A stretch of DNA of 64,000 nucleotides, from positions 2,543,501-2,607,500 of the forward strand of contig OU461276.1 of assembly GCA_911810475.1 (NCBI GenBank), written 5' to 3'. The stretch is from Candidatus Celerinatantimonas neptuna. Lineage in GTDB: Bacteria; Pseudomonadota; Gammaproteobacteria; Enterobacterales; Celerinatantimonadaceae. The translations under genes were made by a program, and so were the position numbers. Under the pieces are notes generated by a model. The model was given only the letters and a program-made list of their open reading frames with translations. It was not told the DNA's origin and did no database searches. Positions 37,222-46,347 of the stretch are shown piece by piece. Position 1 is the first letter of the stretch; each line of letters begins with the position of its first letter.

Positions 37222-37890
37222 TTATCGTTTATCACTATAAAGTTGTTCGACTGATTCAATGACTTCAACTTCCTGATATGCTTCAGCAAGCCAGATTTTC
37301 ATCGCTTCGCAGTGGCGAAGGTGGCGGCAAAAACTAGCCAGTGGTTCTTCTATCTCAATGCCATATGTTTTTAGTCTTAAAATTGCAGGTGCAAACATAC
37401 AATCGGCAATGGAAAATGATCCTAATAACCAGGGGCCTCCACTGGCATCAAGTGCTTGTTGCCAGATTTCTTCGACGCGTACGATTTCACTGGCTAATGC
37501 AGAAGGCATGTCTGGAATTGCAATGCGTGCGCGGCAGTTTAAAGGCATTAATTTACGTATCATCGGAAATCCAGAGTGAATTTCAGCACTAATTGAGCGG
37601 CCTATGGCTCTCAGATTTGAGCGGTTTGGCCACGCTTGCCCGTCTAAACAATTTTCATTGATCCATTCGCAAATGGCTAATGAATCCCAGATGACCAGAT
37701 CGTCGGTTAAAAGAACGGGAACTTTACCGGTTGGTGACAGATGCTCTATTTGCTGTTTGAAATCCGGTGCGGCCAGATTAATCTGTTGTTCGATAAACGG
37801 AATTGAAAAATGATGCAGTAGTAACCAGGGGCGTAACGACCAGGACGAATAATTTTTGTTACCGATTATTAATCGTAGGTTCGATTTCAT
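37222..37890 (-). CDS. glutathione S-transferase family protein
   Basis: A 222-residue GST with a thioredoxin-fold N-terminus, [25 protein letters not shown], where NYSSWSLRPW carries the catalytic Ser/Tyr region. LSPTGKVPVL provides the cis-Pro loop and IWDSLAICEWI the Ser for the glutathione gamma-glutamate. The C-terminal helical domain follows. I chose ATG 37890, six bases after GGAG; an ATG 12 bases earlier lacks such a site. Likely detoxifies electrophiles or reduces disulfides with glutathione. Context gives no further clue. Confidence 0.87.
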   Translation of the reverse strand: MKSNLRLIIGNKNYSSWSLRPWLLLHHFSIPFIEQQINLAAPDFKQQIEHLSPTGKVPVLLTDDLVIWDSLAICEWINENCLDGQAWPNRSNLRAIGRSISAEIHSGFPMIRKLMPLNCRARIAIPDMPSALASEIVRVEEIWQQALDASGGPWLLGSFSIADCMFAPAILRLKTYGIEIEEPLASFCRHLRHCEAMKIWLAEAYQEVEVIESVEQLYSDKR

Positions 37891-38158
37891 AATGCACTCC
37901 ACTGGCTAGATTGATATCAACTTATAACGAGTATAGCGTAAACTTAGATCAATTAACTTCGGCTTTTGATCATGGCGTCCTTTTTGACTGAGATTAAGCC
38001 TGATTTCGGCATTAGAGATTCATTTGCCATAAAATGATGGTAACTGTACAGATTTGTATTGAATTGCGCTTCAGTTTCAGGTCAAAGAGTGGTTTTGACC
38101 TATGTGGATAACATAGCGATAAAAGTGTGATGTTTTATCCTGTGTTGAGGTTAATTAG

Positions 38159-38200
38159 CAGAGACAGATACAGCCTTTTGTTACCTGTATCTGTACTCTG
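38159..38200. promoter_or_regulatory. long inverted repeat at the helicase promoter
   Basis: Arms of about 15 bp, CAGAGACAGATACAG and CTGTATCTGT-A-CTCTG, with an 11-base spacer. It ends 13 bases before a TATAAT -10 box (38214-38219), so it covers the -35 region. It may be an operator for a dimeric repressor or activator of the helicase gene. A stem-loop at the end of an upstream transcript is an alternative, but no gene precedes it on this strand. Confidence 0.55.
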
Positions 38201-38213
38201 ACTGGGAAGCCGT

Positions 38214-38219
38214 TATAAT
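38214..38219 (+). promoter_or_regulatory. -10 box of the helicase gene
   Basis: Consensus TATAAT placed 32 bases before the TTG start codon, with transcription expected near 38226. No good -35 hexamer is present 17 bases upstream; the inverted repeat lies there instead, suggesting activator dependence or repression. Confidence 0.6.
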
Positions 38220-38251
38220 TCTCTCTTCATCGATTATTAAGGTAGACGAAC

Positions 38252-39598
38252 TTGCAATTTAGCGAATTAGGCCTCGATCCAAGGATACTCCGTGCAATCG
38301 AGCATTTGGGATTTAATTCAGTAACTGAGATCCAGGAGAAAGCAATACCTGTTGCCATGACGGGTAAAGATTTAATTGCTTCTTCGAAGACCGGTTCAGG
38401 AAAAACGTTGGCCTATTTACTGCCGTTAATGCAACGTCTTTTAAGGGTGAAGGCACTTAGTCGCCGGGATCCCAGAGCCATTATTTTAGCACCAACCCGA
38501 GAGTTAGCTAAACAGGTTTACTCAGAACTTCGTCTTTTGCTCAGTGTAACTCAGGGGCGCGGACTGCTTTTGACCGGCGGTGAGAACTTTAACGATCAGG
38601 CTAAACAGTTACGCCGTAATCCTCAGGTGATTGTGGCGACCCCTGGGCGCCTGGCCGATCATTTGTTGCAACGGCATCTTTTTTTGGAAGGTTCTGAGCT
38701 GCTTATTTTTGATGAAGCAGACCGAATGCTAGATTTGGGGTTTGCCGCCCAGTTAAAAATTATTGACCAGGCTGCTAAACATCGAAAACGTCAGACACTA
38801 TTGTTTTCTGCCACATTAGATAATATCGAAATGAATCAGATTGCGATGGAGCTCATGCATGAGCCAGAACGTATCGCTGTGGGTGAAGGCTTTAAGGCCA
38901 ATGCTGACATCAGACAAACATTTTACTTAGTGGATGATCTAAACCATAAAGAAAAGCTTCTGCATGCATTATTGAGCACTGACGATTTTGGGCAAGCGAT
39001 TGTGTTTACGGCAACCCGTGAAGATACATCCCGGCTTGCTGAACAGATTCGGGAGTGGGGGCTGACAAGTGAAGCGTTAAGTGGGGAGCTGATTCAGTCT
39101 AAGCGAAACCAGATTATGGATCGTTTCGCCAGAGGCCATCAGCAGGTTTTGGTGACAACTGATCTTGCATCACGCGGGCTTGATATCGTTCAGGTTGGTT
39201 TGGTGATTAATTTTGATCTTCCTAAACATGCTGAAGAATATATTCACCGTATCGGGCGTACTGGTCGAGCTGGAAGAAAAGGGTTGTCCTGTTCTTTGAT
39301 TGGCCCCAAAGACTGGAAGCAATGGTTAGTTTTGCAACAGTATTTAAGTACATCCATTGAATATTCAGTCATTGATGGTTTGGAAGGGCACTTTAAAGGG
39401 CTTAAAGCACCATCGAATCGTTGCTGGGGCAATCGACAGGAAAATCGTCCTCAGCCTGCCAGCCCTAAAAAACCTAAAGCGCATAAGCCTGTGAAGCGTA
39501 ACCGGACTTTTCATAGTGGGGTTGATATTGGTGATCAACCATTGAAGAAAAAAGCTCCAGGACAATCATCGTTGCCAATTGACGATGATGAAGAATAA
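38252..39598 (+). CDS. DEAD-box RNA helicase, RhlE-like
   Basis: A 448-residue SF2 helicase with a TTG start behind an AAGGTAG ribosome site. Motifs in order: Q-motif GFNSVTEIQEKAIP, I SSKTGSGKT, Ia PTRELAKQ, Ib TPGRLAD, II DEAD in LLIFDEADRMLDLGF, III SAT, IV VFTATRE, V TTDLASRGLDI, VI HRIGRTGRAG. The C-terminus is basic (KKPKAHKPVKRNRTF). DEAD-box enzymes remodel RNA in ribosome assembly, decay and cold adaptation. It is not SrmB or DeaD by tail; RhlE-like is the closest description. Motif I has S in place of the more common A or Q. Confidence 0.88.
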   Translation: MQFSELGLDPRILRAIEHLGFNSVTEIQEKAIPVAMTGKDLIASSKTGSGKTLAYLLPLMQRLLRVKALSRRDPRAIILAPTRELAKQVYSELRLLLSVTQGRGLLLTGGENFNDQAKQLRRNPQVIVATPGRLADHLLQRHLFLEGSELLIFDEADRMLDLGFAAQLKIIDQAAKHRKRQTLLFSATLDNIEMNQIAMELMHEPERIAVGEGFKANADIRQTFYLVDDLNHKEKLLHALLSTDDFGQAIVFTATREDTSRLAEQIREWGLTSEALSGELIQSKRNQIMDRFARGHQQVLVTTDLASRGLDIVQVGLVINFDLPKHAEEYIHRIGRTGRAGRKGLSCSLIGPKDWKQWLVLQQYLSTSIEYSVIDGLEGHFKGLKAPSNRCWGNRQENRPQPASPKKPKAHKPVKRNRTFHSGVDIGDQPLKKKAPGQSSLPIDDDEE

Positions 39599-39616
39599 CC
39601 TTTGTCATTGAGCACT

Positions 39617-39641
39617 GCGTCCATGAGAGAATCATGGACGC
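39617..39641 (+). terminator. intrinsic terminator after the helicase gene
   Basis: A perfect 10-bp stem, GCGTCCATGA and TCATGGACGC, with a 5-base loop, starting 19 bases past the stop. The T-tract is short (TTT), so termination may be weak or Rho-assisted. Confidence 0.6.
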
Positions 39642-39659
39642 TTTGAAAATCTACTCTCG

Positions 39660-40136
39660 TTATATTGTCTGTAGTGTTTGAGATACACCCTTTAGAATAA
39701 GTTTGCTTAGCCATTTTGCATGGCGGATGTGATGTTGCTTAAGGTAACTGACAAGTATTGTCGATGCACTGCTAGATGATGTCGTTTTTGTCATCAGAAA
39801 ACCGATGAGTCGTTGTTGATGGAGCCATTCCAGTTTTTTCTGATGTCCATTAAGTATGGTTGCCATTTGTCCTGAGATAGTCCCATTAATTAACCATCGG
39901 GTTTTCATGAGCCGAAACTTTGTGATTGTTCGTTCATATTTGTTAATTCTCTGCTGTAGCAAAGGTAAATCAGGGCATAATTGATAGCTCTGGCAAAGTG
40001 CAATTAACAATAGAAGATGAATATTGACATGGTATTGTTCACGGAACTGAATTCCTCGTTGAGCTAATTTCTGATTTTTTTTGAGGAGGCAATAAAGTAT
40101 CCATAATCGATCCCTGATCTGTTTTTTCCTATCCAT
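39660..40136 (-). CDS. TIGR02444 (DUF2390) family protein
   Basis: A 158-residue basic protein. The layout LWILYCLLKKNQKLAQRGIQFREQYHVNIHLLLLIALC corresponds to the family N-terminus (W...LALYA.PGV..ACLALQDR.G.DVNLLLF). The middle NKYERTITKFRLMKTRWL corresponds to the block that normally reads VVPPLR..RR.LK. It is more diverged and more basic than usual. Function unknown in any member. Convergent with the helicase gene. Confidence 0.6.
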   Translation of the reverse strand: MDRKKQIRDRLWILYCLLKKNQKLAQRGIQFREQYHVNIHLLLLIALCQSYQLCPDLPLLQQRINKYERTITKFRLMKTRWLINGTISGQMATILNGHQKKLEWLHQQRLIGFLMTKTTSSSSASTILVSYLKQHHIRHAKWLSKLILKGVSQTLQTI

Positions 40137-40182
40137 GTAAACCTCAAATAGAATAACTGACTACATTAATGGCGAATTGCTA

Positions 40183-41007
40183 TTACAATTTATTTCCACA
40201 ATATTTGCAGTATTTAGCATCTATATCATGCCCTTCGGCACTGCAGTTTGGGCATACTTGTGTTGAAATGCGCTCATTGCGACGCTGAGCATGAGAAAGT
40301 TCTACAGTTACAATGCCTGTTGGCACTGCAATGATTCCATATCCAATGATCATAATCATCGAGGCGATCATTTTACCAAGCACTGTCATGGGGGCTATAT
40401 CACCGTATCCAACCGTTGTGAGTGTTACAATGGCCCAATAAATGGATTGAGGAATGTTATTAAATCCATGTTCAGGGCCTTCTACTATATACATAATGCT
40501 ACCAAGAATAATAACAAGGGAAAATACAGCTAGTAGAAATACGCTAATTTTCCGGCTACTGGCTTTGAGTGCCTGACGTAGGGTTTGAGCTTCGCTCAGG
40601 TACTGGGCTAATTTAAGGACCCTGAATATTCTGAGTAATCTGAGAATACGAACACTGAGCAGATAATAAGAACCAGGAATAAACAGACTGATATAGGTTG
40701 GAAGGATCGATAACAAATCAACAATGCCAAAAAAACTTCGGGCATATAACCAGGGTTTTTTAACACAGATTAGCCGGAGTAGATATTCAATGGTAAATAA
40801 AATAGTGAATATCCATTCAAGCGTGTTTAATAGTGAACGATAGTTTGAATGAATACTTTCTACACTATCAATCATGATAACGATTACACTCGTTACAATA
40901 CTAATAATCAGCCCTATATCGAAGAATTTTCCAGCTGGTGTATCGGCTTCATAGATTATTTCGTGTAATCGTTTTTGCCATTTTTTAAATGAAGAAAGAT
41001 GAGTCAT
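40183..41007 (-). CDS. voltage-gated potassium channel with C-terminal zinc ribbon
   Basis: A 274-residue ion_trans channel with six TM helices. S4 carries regularly spaced Arg (VRILRLLRIFRVLKLAQYL, about residues 118-136), and the pore helix ends in TLTTVGYGDIAP, the potassium selectivity filter. After S6 there is a tail with CPNC...CKYC, a zinc ribbon (about residues 249-272) not present in the E. coli Kch design. It is probably a tetrameric inner-membrane K+ channel; the ribbon may regulate gating or assembly, which is inference. Confidence 0.88.
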   Translation of the reverse strand: MTHLSSFKKWQKRLHEIIYEADTPAGKFFDIGLIISIVTSVIVIMIDSVESIHSNYRSLLNTLEWIFTILFTIEYLLRLICVKKPWLYARSFFGIVDLLSILPTYISLFIPGSYYLLSVRILRLLRIFRVLKLAQYLSEAQTLRQALKASSRKISVFLLAVFSLVIILGSIMYIVEGPEHGFNNIPQSIYWAIVTLTTVGYGDIAPMTVLGKMIASMIMIIGYGIIAVPTGIVTVELSHAQRRNERISTQVCPNCSAEGHDIDAKYCKYCGNKL

Positions 41008-41695
41008 GGTTTATCCTTAACCAACATTTTGAGATTTCATCTATAATTTTTAACTCTGATTTTGATATAAATACGGGATTGAGCTCACTGTAGAAATAAA
41101 TTTTCCCAAAAAAATAGAGTTTTGGGTATCAACATATTTGTTGTGAATTTATATCTGTTCTGTTGAGAACCAAGCATGATTGGTAACCTTTCACTGCTGT
41201 TGTAACGCTTTGACTACATTCATGAAGAATACAGTCCTTTTTGATCTAAAAGATACAAAAATAGAAGCTACTGAATTAAGCATTATAATGAGCATAGCAA
41301 AAGAAATATTTTTTTGCAGAATTAAGTGAATTATTAATTGAGGATTATCTATATTCTTGGGCTATCAAAAAGAGTGGGATATTCATTTATTCATTAGATT
41401 TCGATTGTTGATTGTAAAATACAATTATCAAAATTTTAACTTATACGATATTAATTATATCTGAAATGCGTTTTTAATGTGTAACACATTCATGCTTTGG
41501 TATGAACGATTTTTGAAATATTTTGTTTAGGTATCGAGCGATAATCTGGAATATTTTATTCGAATATTTTTTTCAAATTTGAGTAACCCAGATTTGGTGA
41601 TTTAAATCAATGTGTATTTTCTTTTGTCATTTCAGAATGGTTTTTAATGATTTTATTATCATAAAGCTATTTGGGAACAATAGAGGTTGTTCAAT
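41008..41695. other. AT-rich intergenic, one broken short ORF
   Basis: A 688-base stretch, clearly more AT-rich than its neighbours. It holds the promoters of the divergent channel and NmrA-like genes. ATG 41222 starts a frame that stops after 35 codons, just beyond a run of seven Ts. Removing one T would extend it to about 62 codons. I cannot show that it is expressed. Confidence 0.35.
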
Positions 41696-42526
41696 ATGCG
41701 AAATAATAATCTTAATGTCGCCGTCATTGGGCATAGTGGTATGGGAGGTGCAGTTTTAGTTGACGAGTTGATTACGCGTGGCCATCAAGTTACAGGAATT
41801 TCTATTGATGCAGATAAACTGGAAGAAAAAGATGGGGTGATCAATGTTAAATTAGACATTCTGAATACAACTCACCTTGCTGAGGTTTTATATGGGCATG
41901 ATGTCGTTATTTCAACTTTTTCAGGTGGGCATGCGATTGATTTGAGTGTTTACTATCTTCAGATTGAAGGGACCCGCTCTATGATCAACGCAATTCGGGA
42001 AGCGCAGGTTCCTTATTTTATCTATGTGGGAGGCGCAGCGAGTCTGTATGTTAAACCAGGCTTGCAGTTATTTGATGATCCTCGTTTCCCAAAATGGTAC
42101 TTCGGCGTGTTACCGCCTGCGCATCTGCGATGGCTTGGTGATATTACCTGTCAGCCTTTTTTTTATGAAGCAGCTGATAGAAAAGAGCAGGGAATTGTAA
42201 AACCCGGAGAAAGCGATCCCTATCTGGAAGAGCGTGTCAAAAACTGGAGTCGGGTTCCGCTTTTAGAAGGGGGTCGGGTTGCATTAGAACTTTTTGAAGA
42301 TAAGACTAGTTTTCGCTGGAGTTTCCTTTCTCCTCCCTGGATGTATCGCCCGGGTCAGGGAACCGGTTCTTATGAACTCGGCGTAGATTATATGATTTAT
42401 AAGCAAGGGCTTCCTGCCGGTATCAATTTACCTGATTTAGCGTTAGCTGTGGCTGATGAGGCTGAAAGCCAGCGACTTATTTACAAGCACTGGACTGTGG
42501 CGTCAGAGCAACCCGATTTCTTATAG
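41696..42526 (+). CDS. NmrA-like NAD(P)-binding protein
   Basis: A 276-residue atypical SDR. N-terminal Rossmann motif VAVIGHSGMGGAVLVDELITRGHQV binds NAD(P). VISTFSGGHAID and PYFIYVGGAASLYV follow the fold. The catalytic Tyr-x3-Lys is absent, as usual in NmrA-like redox-sensing proteins. I chose ATG 41696, because AGAGG lies 9 bases upstream; a TTG at 41687 is next to that site. It stands alone in the low-gene-density region. Role unknown; it could be a reductase or a regulator responding to the NADP(H) ratio. Confidence 0.8.
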   Translation: MRNNNLNVAVIGHSGMGGAVLVDELITRGHQVTGISIDADKLEEKDGVINVKLDILNTTHLAEVLYGHDVVISTFSGGHAIDLSVYYLQIEGTRSMINAIREAQVPYFIYVGGAASLYVKPGLQLFDDPRFPKWYFGVLPPAHLRWLGDITCQPFFYEAADRKEQGIVKPGESDPYLEERVKNWSRVPLLEGGRVALELFEDKTSFRWSFLSPPWMYRPGQGTGSYELGVDYMIYKQGLPAGINLPDLALAVADEAESQRLIYKHWTVASEQPDFL

Positions 42527-43348
42527 AATTGCTTTTCTCCATTATTCATTTTCAGGCTCGTATGGTTCAATCGTTTATTGGTTCATGTCTGGCTTGAGGT
42601 CATACTATTTCGCTGAGCGCCTTCACTTTTGAGCGCTATGGTGCGTATAGAGTTTACTTGTATCTTAATGCGTTAGATGGTTAGATAGCTTTAACTTGGG
42701 ATGAGGAAGTTTTTTCGACAAAATCTTAAGGTCGTTTGGCGTTAAATTCGCTTGCTATAGAATGGCTATGGCGGCCCATATTTGCCTTGAGAGGGGCCTG
42801 AGCTCCCTATCAGAAAACAGGATTGACCCATCATGAATTCATTGTGATTTGGTATCCCGAGCGAGGTTATCTAAGGCCGGGAGTCTTTTCGAGATGAGTT
42901 ATGGCGCTGGGACTTAAAGACCATTGTTAATACTAATCTGAGATGGCTCATTCTTGCCGGTCTGAATTTTCAAACGATTTGCACCAATGAAAGAACCGAT
43001 GATGTTTAGTTTGTGATTCATCTGAACATGAATTTGTGAATATGAAGTTGAATAGGAATCATTATGAAACGACCTGGCTCTTTGCAATGGACATGCTGTT
43101 GATTTTCTCCTCTGGATTCATAGGCTACTGCTTTTCATGATTGATTATATTCCTGATTTGACGGGGATATTTTTCTTTAGAGAGCAATAGTCAACGGACT
43201 ATTTTGTCGGGCCGGTCCATCTGGGGAAAGTGAATGCGTGGATTACATCTTTATCCTCAGTAGGGCGTGTTGACGTTTAATTGCCGGCGATATGATCGCA
43301 GTTCTTGGGCGGTTATTTTTTTGAATCGATAAACTGGTATGGAATTTC
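42527..43348. other. gene-poor region with a solo MITE-type end
   Basis: This 822-base stretch has no ORF I can support. Six-frame reading gives fragments full of stops, such as one near 42790-42860 (LTHHEFIVIWYPERGY), which could be a decayed gene but matches nothing I know. At 43260-43280 stands TAGGGCGTGTTGACGTTTA, the same end sequence as the MITE-like elements at 29.5 and 34.2 kb, without a partner. It likely represents a truncated element. Confidence 0.45.
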
Positions 43349-44575
43349 ATGAATCATAAGACTTCCCGTGATCTTTCTCTTTGGCAGTACCGTTCATTTA
43401 TGTGGTTTTGGTATGCCCGAATTGCCTCTGGATTCGGGTTTCAGATGTTGTCAGTTGCCGTGGGCTGGCAGATTTATGCCATGACTGGGCGGGCATTTGA
43501 TTTAGGCTTGATTGGACTGGCTCAGTTTTTACCGTCTTTATTGCTGGCATTGCCTGCTGGCCATGTTGCGGATCAATTTCAGCGGCGACAGATTATTATT
43601 GTGACTCGTTCTTTTGAGTTGCTGGCTATTCTTGCATTGGCGGTTGGCAGCTGGTTTCATCTGTTGAACGAAATGCTGATTCTTGGATTGATTATGTGGG
43701 TCGGTATCTTCAAAGCGTTTGAATTTCCGGCTATGGCATCGATTGTCCCGGGATTAGTTCCGGAAAAAGTGTTGCCAAGGGCATTAGCCATGAATAATTC
43801 TGCCTCAGAACTAGCTTCGATTATTGGTCCGGCCATTGGTGGTTTTTTATATCTGGCAGGTCCCGGAGCCGTTTATACCACCACAGCCGTTCTTTATTTG
43901 ATTGCGGTGGTTTTGATGACTAGGATTCATCTGGCTAAACCTAAGGCGAAACGTGAGCCCGCGACACTTAAAACATTATTTGCCGGTATTCATTTTATTC
44001 GTGTCCGCCCGGTGATTCTGGGAATTATTTCTCTGGATTTATTTGCTGTACTACTTGGCGGTGCAACGGCTCTTCTTCCTATATTTGCCCGGGATATTCT
44101 GCATACCGGCCCATGGGGATTAGGCTTGCTACGTGCAGCCCCTGCCGTGGGTGCTTTACTGATGTCATTCTGGCTGGCCCGTCATGTGATTCAAAGGCAT
44201 GTGGGGATGATTATGTTTGCGTCCGTTGCCGGATTTGGCATTGCGACGATTATTTTCGCATTTTCTAATTTGTTATGGTTATCTTTATTCGCTTTAGCTT
44301 TTTTAGGTGCGTTTGATATGGTGAGTATGGTTATTCGCAGTGCTTTGATTCAGCTTGAAACCCCTGATGACATGCGCGGGCGCGTAAGTGCGGTGAACTC
44401 CATTTTTATTAATACCTCCAATCAACTGGGCGAGTTTGAATCTGGGGTGTTAGCCAGCCTGTTTGGCGCGGTCAGTGCTGCGGCTATCGGTGGGATAGGA
44501 ACTTTAGTTGTTGTGGCTTTGTGGATGGGGTTATTTCCACAATTACGCCAGAGACAGCGGCTGGATAAAAATTAA
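43349..44575 (+). CDS. MFS transporter, MFS_3 (EntS-like) family
   Basis: A 408-residue MFS protein with about 12 TM helices. FMWFWYARIASGFGFQMLSVAVGW and AGHVADQFQRRQIIIV (loop 2-3) and GRVSAVNSIFINTSNQLGEFESG late in the protein are typical of the MFS_3 group, which includes the enterobactin exporter EntS and macrolide exporters. Likely a proton-driven exporter in the inner membrane. No siderophore genes are nearby, so the substrate is unknown. It is monocistronic and follows a degenerate region. Confidence 0.85.
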   Translation: MNHKTSRDLSLWQYRSFMWFWYARIASGFGFQMLSVAVGWQIYAMTGRAFDLGLIGLAQFLPSLLLALPAGHVADQFQRRQIIIVTRSFELLAILALAVGSWFHLLNEMLILGLIMWVGIFKAFEFPAMASIVPGLVPEKVLPRALAMNNSASELASIIGPAIGGFLYLAGPGAVYTTTAVLYLIAVVLMTRIHLAKPKAKREPATLKTLFAGIHFIRVRPVILGIISLDLFAVLLGGATALLPIFARDILHTGPWGLGLLRAAPAVGALLMSFWLARHVIQRHVGMIMFASVAGFGIATIIFAFSNLLWLSLFALAFLGAFDMVSMVIRSALIQLETPDDMRGRVSAVNSIFINTSNQLGEFESGVLASLFGAVSAAAIGGIGTLVVVALWMGLFPQLRQRQRLDKN

Positions 44576-44695
44576 CAGGTTGAAATTGTCTTTTGTCGTT
44601 ACTACCAATCTGCCAAGGATAGGCATTGAGTTAAAAGATATCGAGTCTGTCAGATAATTGCAGGCAATCATTTAATGAATAAGATGTAGATAATG

Positions 44696-44718
44696 ACCGA
44701 CACCGTCAGGGTGTCGGT
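44696..44718. terminator. stem-loop between convergent genes
   Basis: A perfect 9-bp stem, ACCGACACC and GGTGTCGGT, with loop GTCAG, 6 bases from the stop of the small orphan gene and 121 bases past the MFS gene. It may end both convergent transcripts, although T-tracts are weak on each strand. Confidence 0.6.
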
Positions 44719-44723
44719 GTGCT

Positions 44724-45053
44724 TTAAGAGTTAGTTGCATAGACCGTTACTTTAAAATCAGACCCATCGGTTCCTCTGGGAGTAGCGATATACAACGCTC
44801 TGAATTTCTTAACTTCTGTGATACTGGTATTTTGTAATCGTTCAAACTCAACTGAGTCTATTCCTCCAGAACGATCCATCATCACGTCGAATTGAACGCT
44901 ATTGGGCGCTTTGATATCGGATACTTGCCAGTATAACCGGTTATATCCCCCCGGAATGCCTTCTGTACTGAAGTTCCCGCTTGAACGATTGTGCTGTCCT
45001 TGTTGGGGTCTGCCCTCTGAACGAATCGATGCAATTTCAATTTTCGCGGCCAT
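44724..45053 (-). CDS. hypothetical protein, 109 residues
   Basis: A small protein that I do not recognise. ATG 45053 has AAGGAG 7 bases upstream, so I reject the longer frame from 45131. No signal peptide or TM is present. The sequence appears to form alternating strands (IEIASIRSEG, YNRLYWQVSDI, SVQFDVMMDRSG, KKFRALYIATPRG, DFKVTVYA), like a compact beta sandwich, and is Gly/Ser/Arg-rich near residues 11-29. The good ribosome site and terminator imply it is expressed. It lies at the start of the accessory stretch. Confidence 0.65.
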   Translation of the reverse strand: MAAKIEIASIRSEGRPQQGQHNRSSGNFSTEGIPGGYNRLYWQVSDIKAPNSVQFDVMMDRSGGIDSVEFERLQNTSITEVKKFRALYIATPRGTDGSDFKVTVYATNS

Positions 45054-45169
45054 TTTATTCTCCTTTTGAATAAAAATATTTTTATTAGTATAGGTGATTA
45101 TCAACTTTATAAATTTAATGGAGAGAATCAATGATCTGCATGAGATCAGAAGAATTTATGAGAAGACTC

Positions 45170-45240
45170 ATTCTCTGATTTAGTCTACTCACCCTATGCC
45201 CCCTGATTTAGGCTATCCCCTGATTTAGGCCACCCACCCT
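45170..45240. repeat. tandem REP-like repeats beside the transposase
   Basis: Three consecutive versions of CTGATTTAG(T/G)C follow each other, two in exact tandem as CCCCTGATTTAGGC, with (C)ACCC(A)CCCTAT tails. The last contains AGGCCACCCACCC (45227-45239), which recurs at 48143-48155. Such short repeats near a Y1 transposase gene resemble the REP/RAYT pairing. The remainder of 45054-45412 holds no gene. Confidence 0.5.
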
Positions 45241-45412
45241 ATATTCTCAGTTATATCAAAGGTTCATGACTTTCTGGTGTTGCAAAAATAGATAAACACC
45301 TGCTGTCTATTTAATAGAGCCGGTTGTATCTATGAGTGATTGATTCGGGTTGATTTATTGATGGAATACTGTGTAAATATAAAGATAATTTTATCAAGGA
45401 AGAAAATTGCTT

Positions 45413-46347
45413 ATGCCTAAGCCAAGACGTCAGCAAATCAGCCTCAGCGATACGCCGTATTATCACTGTGTGTCCCGTTGTGTTCGCCGGGCGTTTTTAT
45501 GCGGTGAAGATGCATTAACTGGGAAAAGTTATGAGCATCGTCGGGGCTGGATAGAAGCGCGATTATTGTTTTTAGCCAATATCTTTGCCCTTGATATCTG
45601 TGCGTATGCGGTGATGGGTAATCATGTGCATGTGGTCTTGCATATCAATGAGGCCAAAGCACAAAACTGGTCAACCCTGGAAGTTCTTCACCGATGGTAT
45701 CAGCTGCATCAAGGCACTCGGTTTACGCAGCAATTCGAGCAGGGTGAACCACTGACACCATTTGCCCTGAAGTTAGTGGAAGCTTCCGTACAAACCTATC
45801 GGGACAGGCTCATGGATATCAGCTGGTTTATGCGTGAGCTGAATGAACCGATTGCCCGGCAAGCCAATGCGGAAGATAACTGCACCGGTCGGTTCTGGGA
45901 AGGTCGTTTTAAATCACAGGTTTTATTGGATGAAACTGCCCTAGCAGCCTGTATGGCCTATGTTGACTTAAACCCGGTGAGAGCTGCGATAAGTCAAACT
46001 CCAGAAACATCCGACTTTACCAGTGTGAAAAAACGGGTTGAAACGGCAAAACAACAGAAAAGCCAACCGAAACAACTCTATCCATTTGTTGGCAATCCCG
46101 TCAGGCTATGCCCGAAGGATTGCCATTTAAACTGACGGACTACCTGGAGCTGGTCGAACTGACTGGACGGATGGTTCGGGATGATAAACGCGGTGCCATT
46201 AACCTCTCTTTATTGCCCATCCTACAACGACTCAATCTGACATCAGAAGACTGGCTTGATATGGCGGGTGGCTATTGCAAAAAAAACAGTTCGATGAGTG
46301 TCGGTCATTCAAATCAGGATAATCGCCATATGCGCCAGCGCTGCTGA
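45413..46347 (+). pseudogene. Y1-type (IS200-like, HUH) transposase, frameshifted
   Basis: The first frame (to 46135) encodes MPKPRRQQISLSDTPYYHCVSRCVRR, the HUH motif NHVHVVLH, and GRFWEGRFKSQ, the hallmarks of the long Y1_Tnp transposase family related to RAYT. Its last residues after FVGNP are frame-shifted. The normal continuation MPEGLPFKLTDYLELVELTGR is in another frame starting at 46108 and ends after about 80 codons. One indel near 46100-46110 therefore splits the gene, and the C-terminal end is probably also shortened. ATG 45413 or TTG 45407 may start it; AAGGA lies just upstream of both. Probably inactive. Confidence 0.8.

Noticed and set aside
42790-42990. Decayed gene in the gene-poor region
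   Set aside because: Reading fragments in several frames gave peptides with frequent stops and no match to any family known to me.
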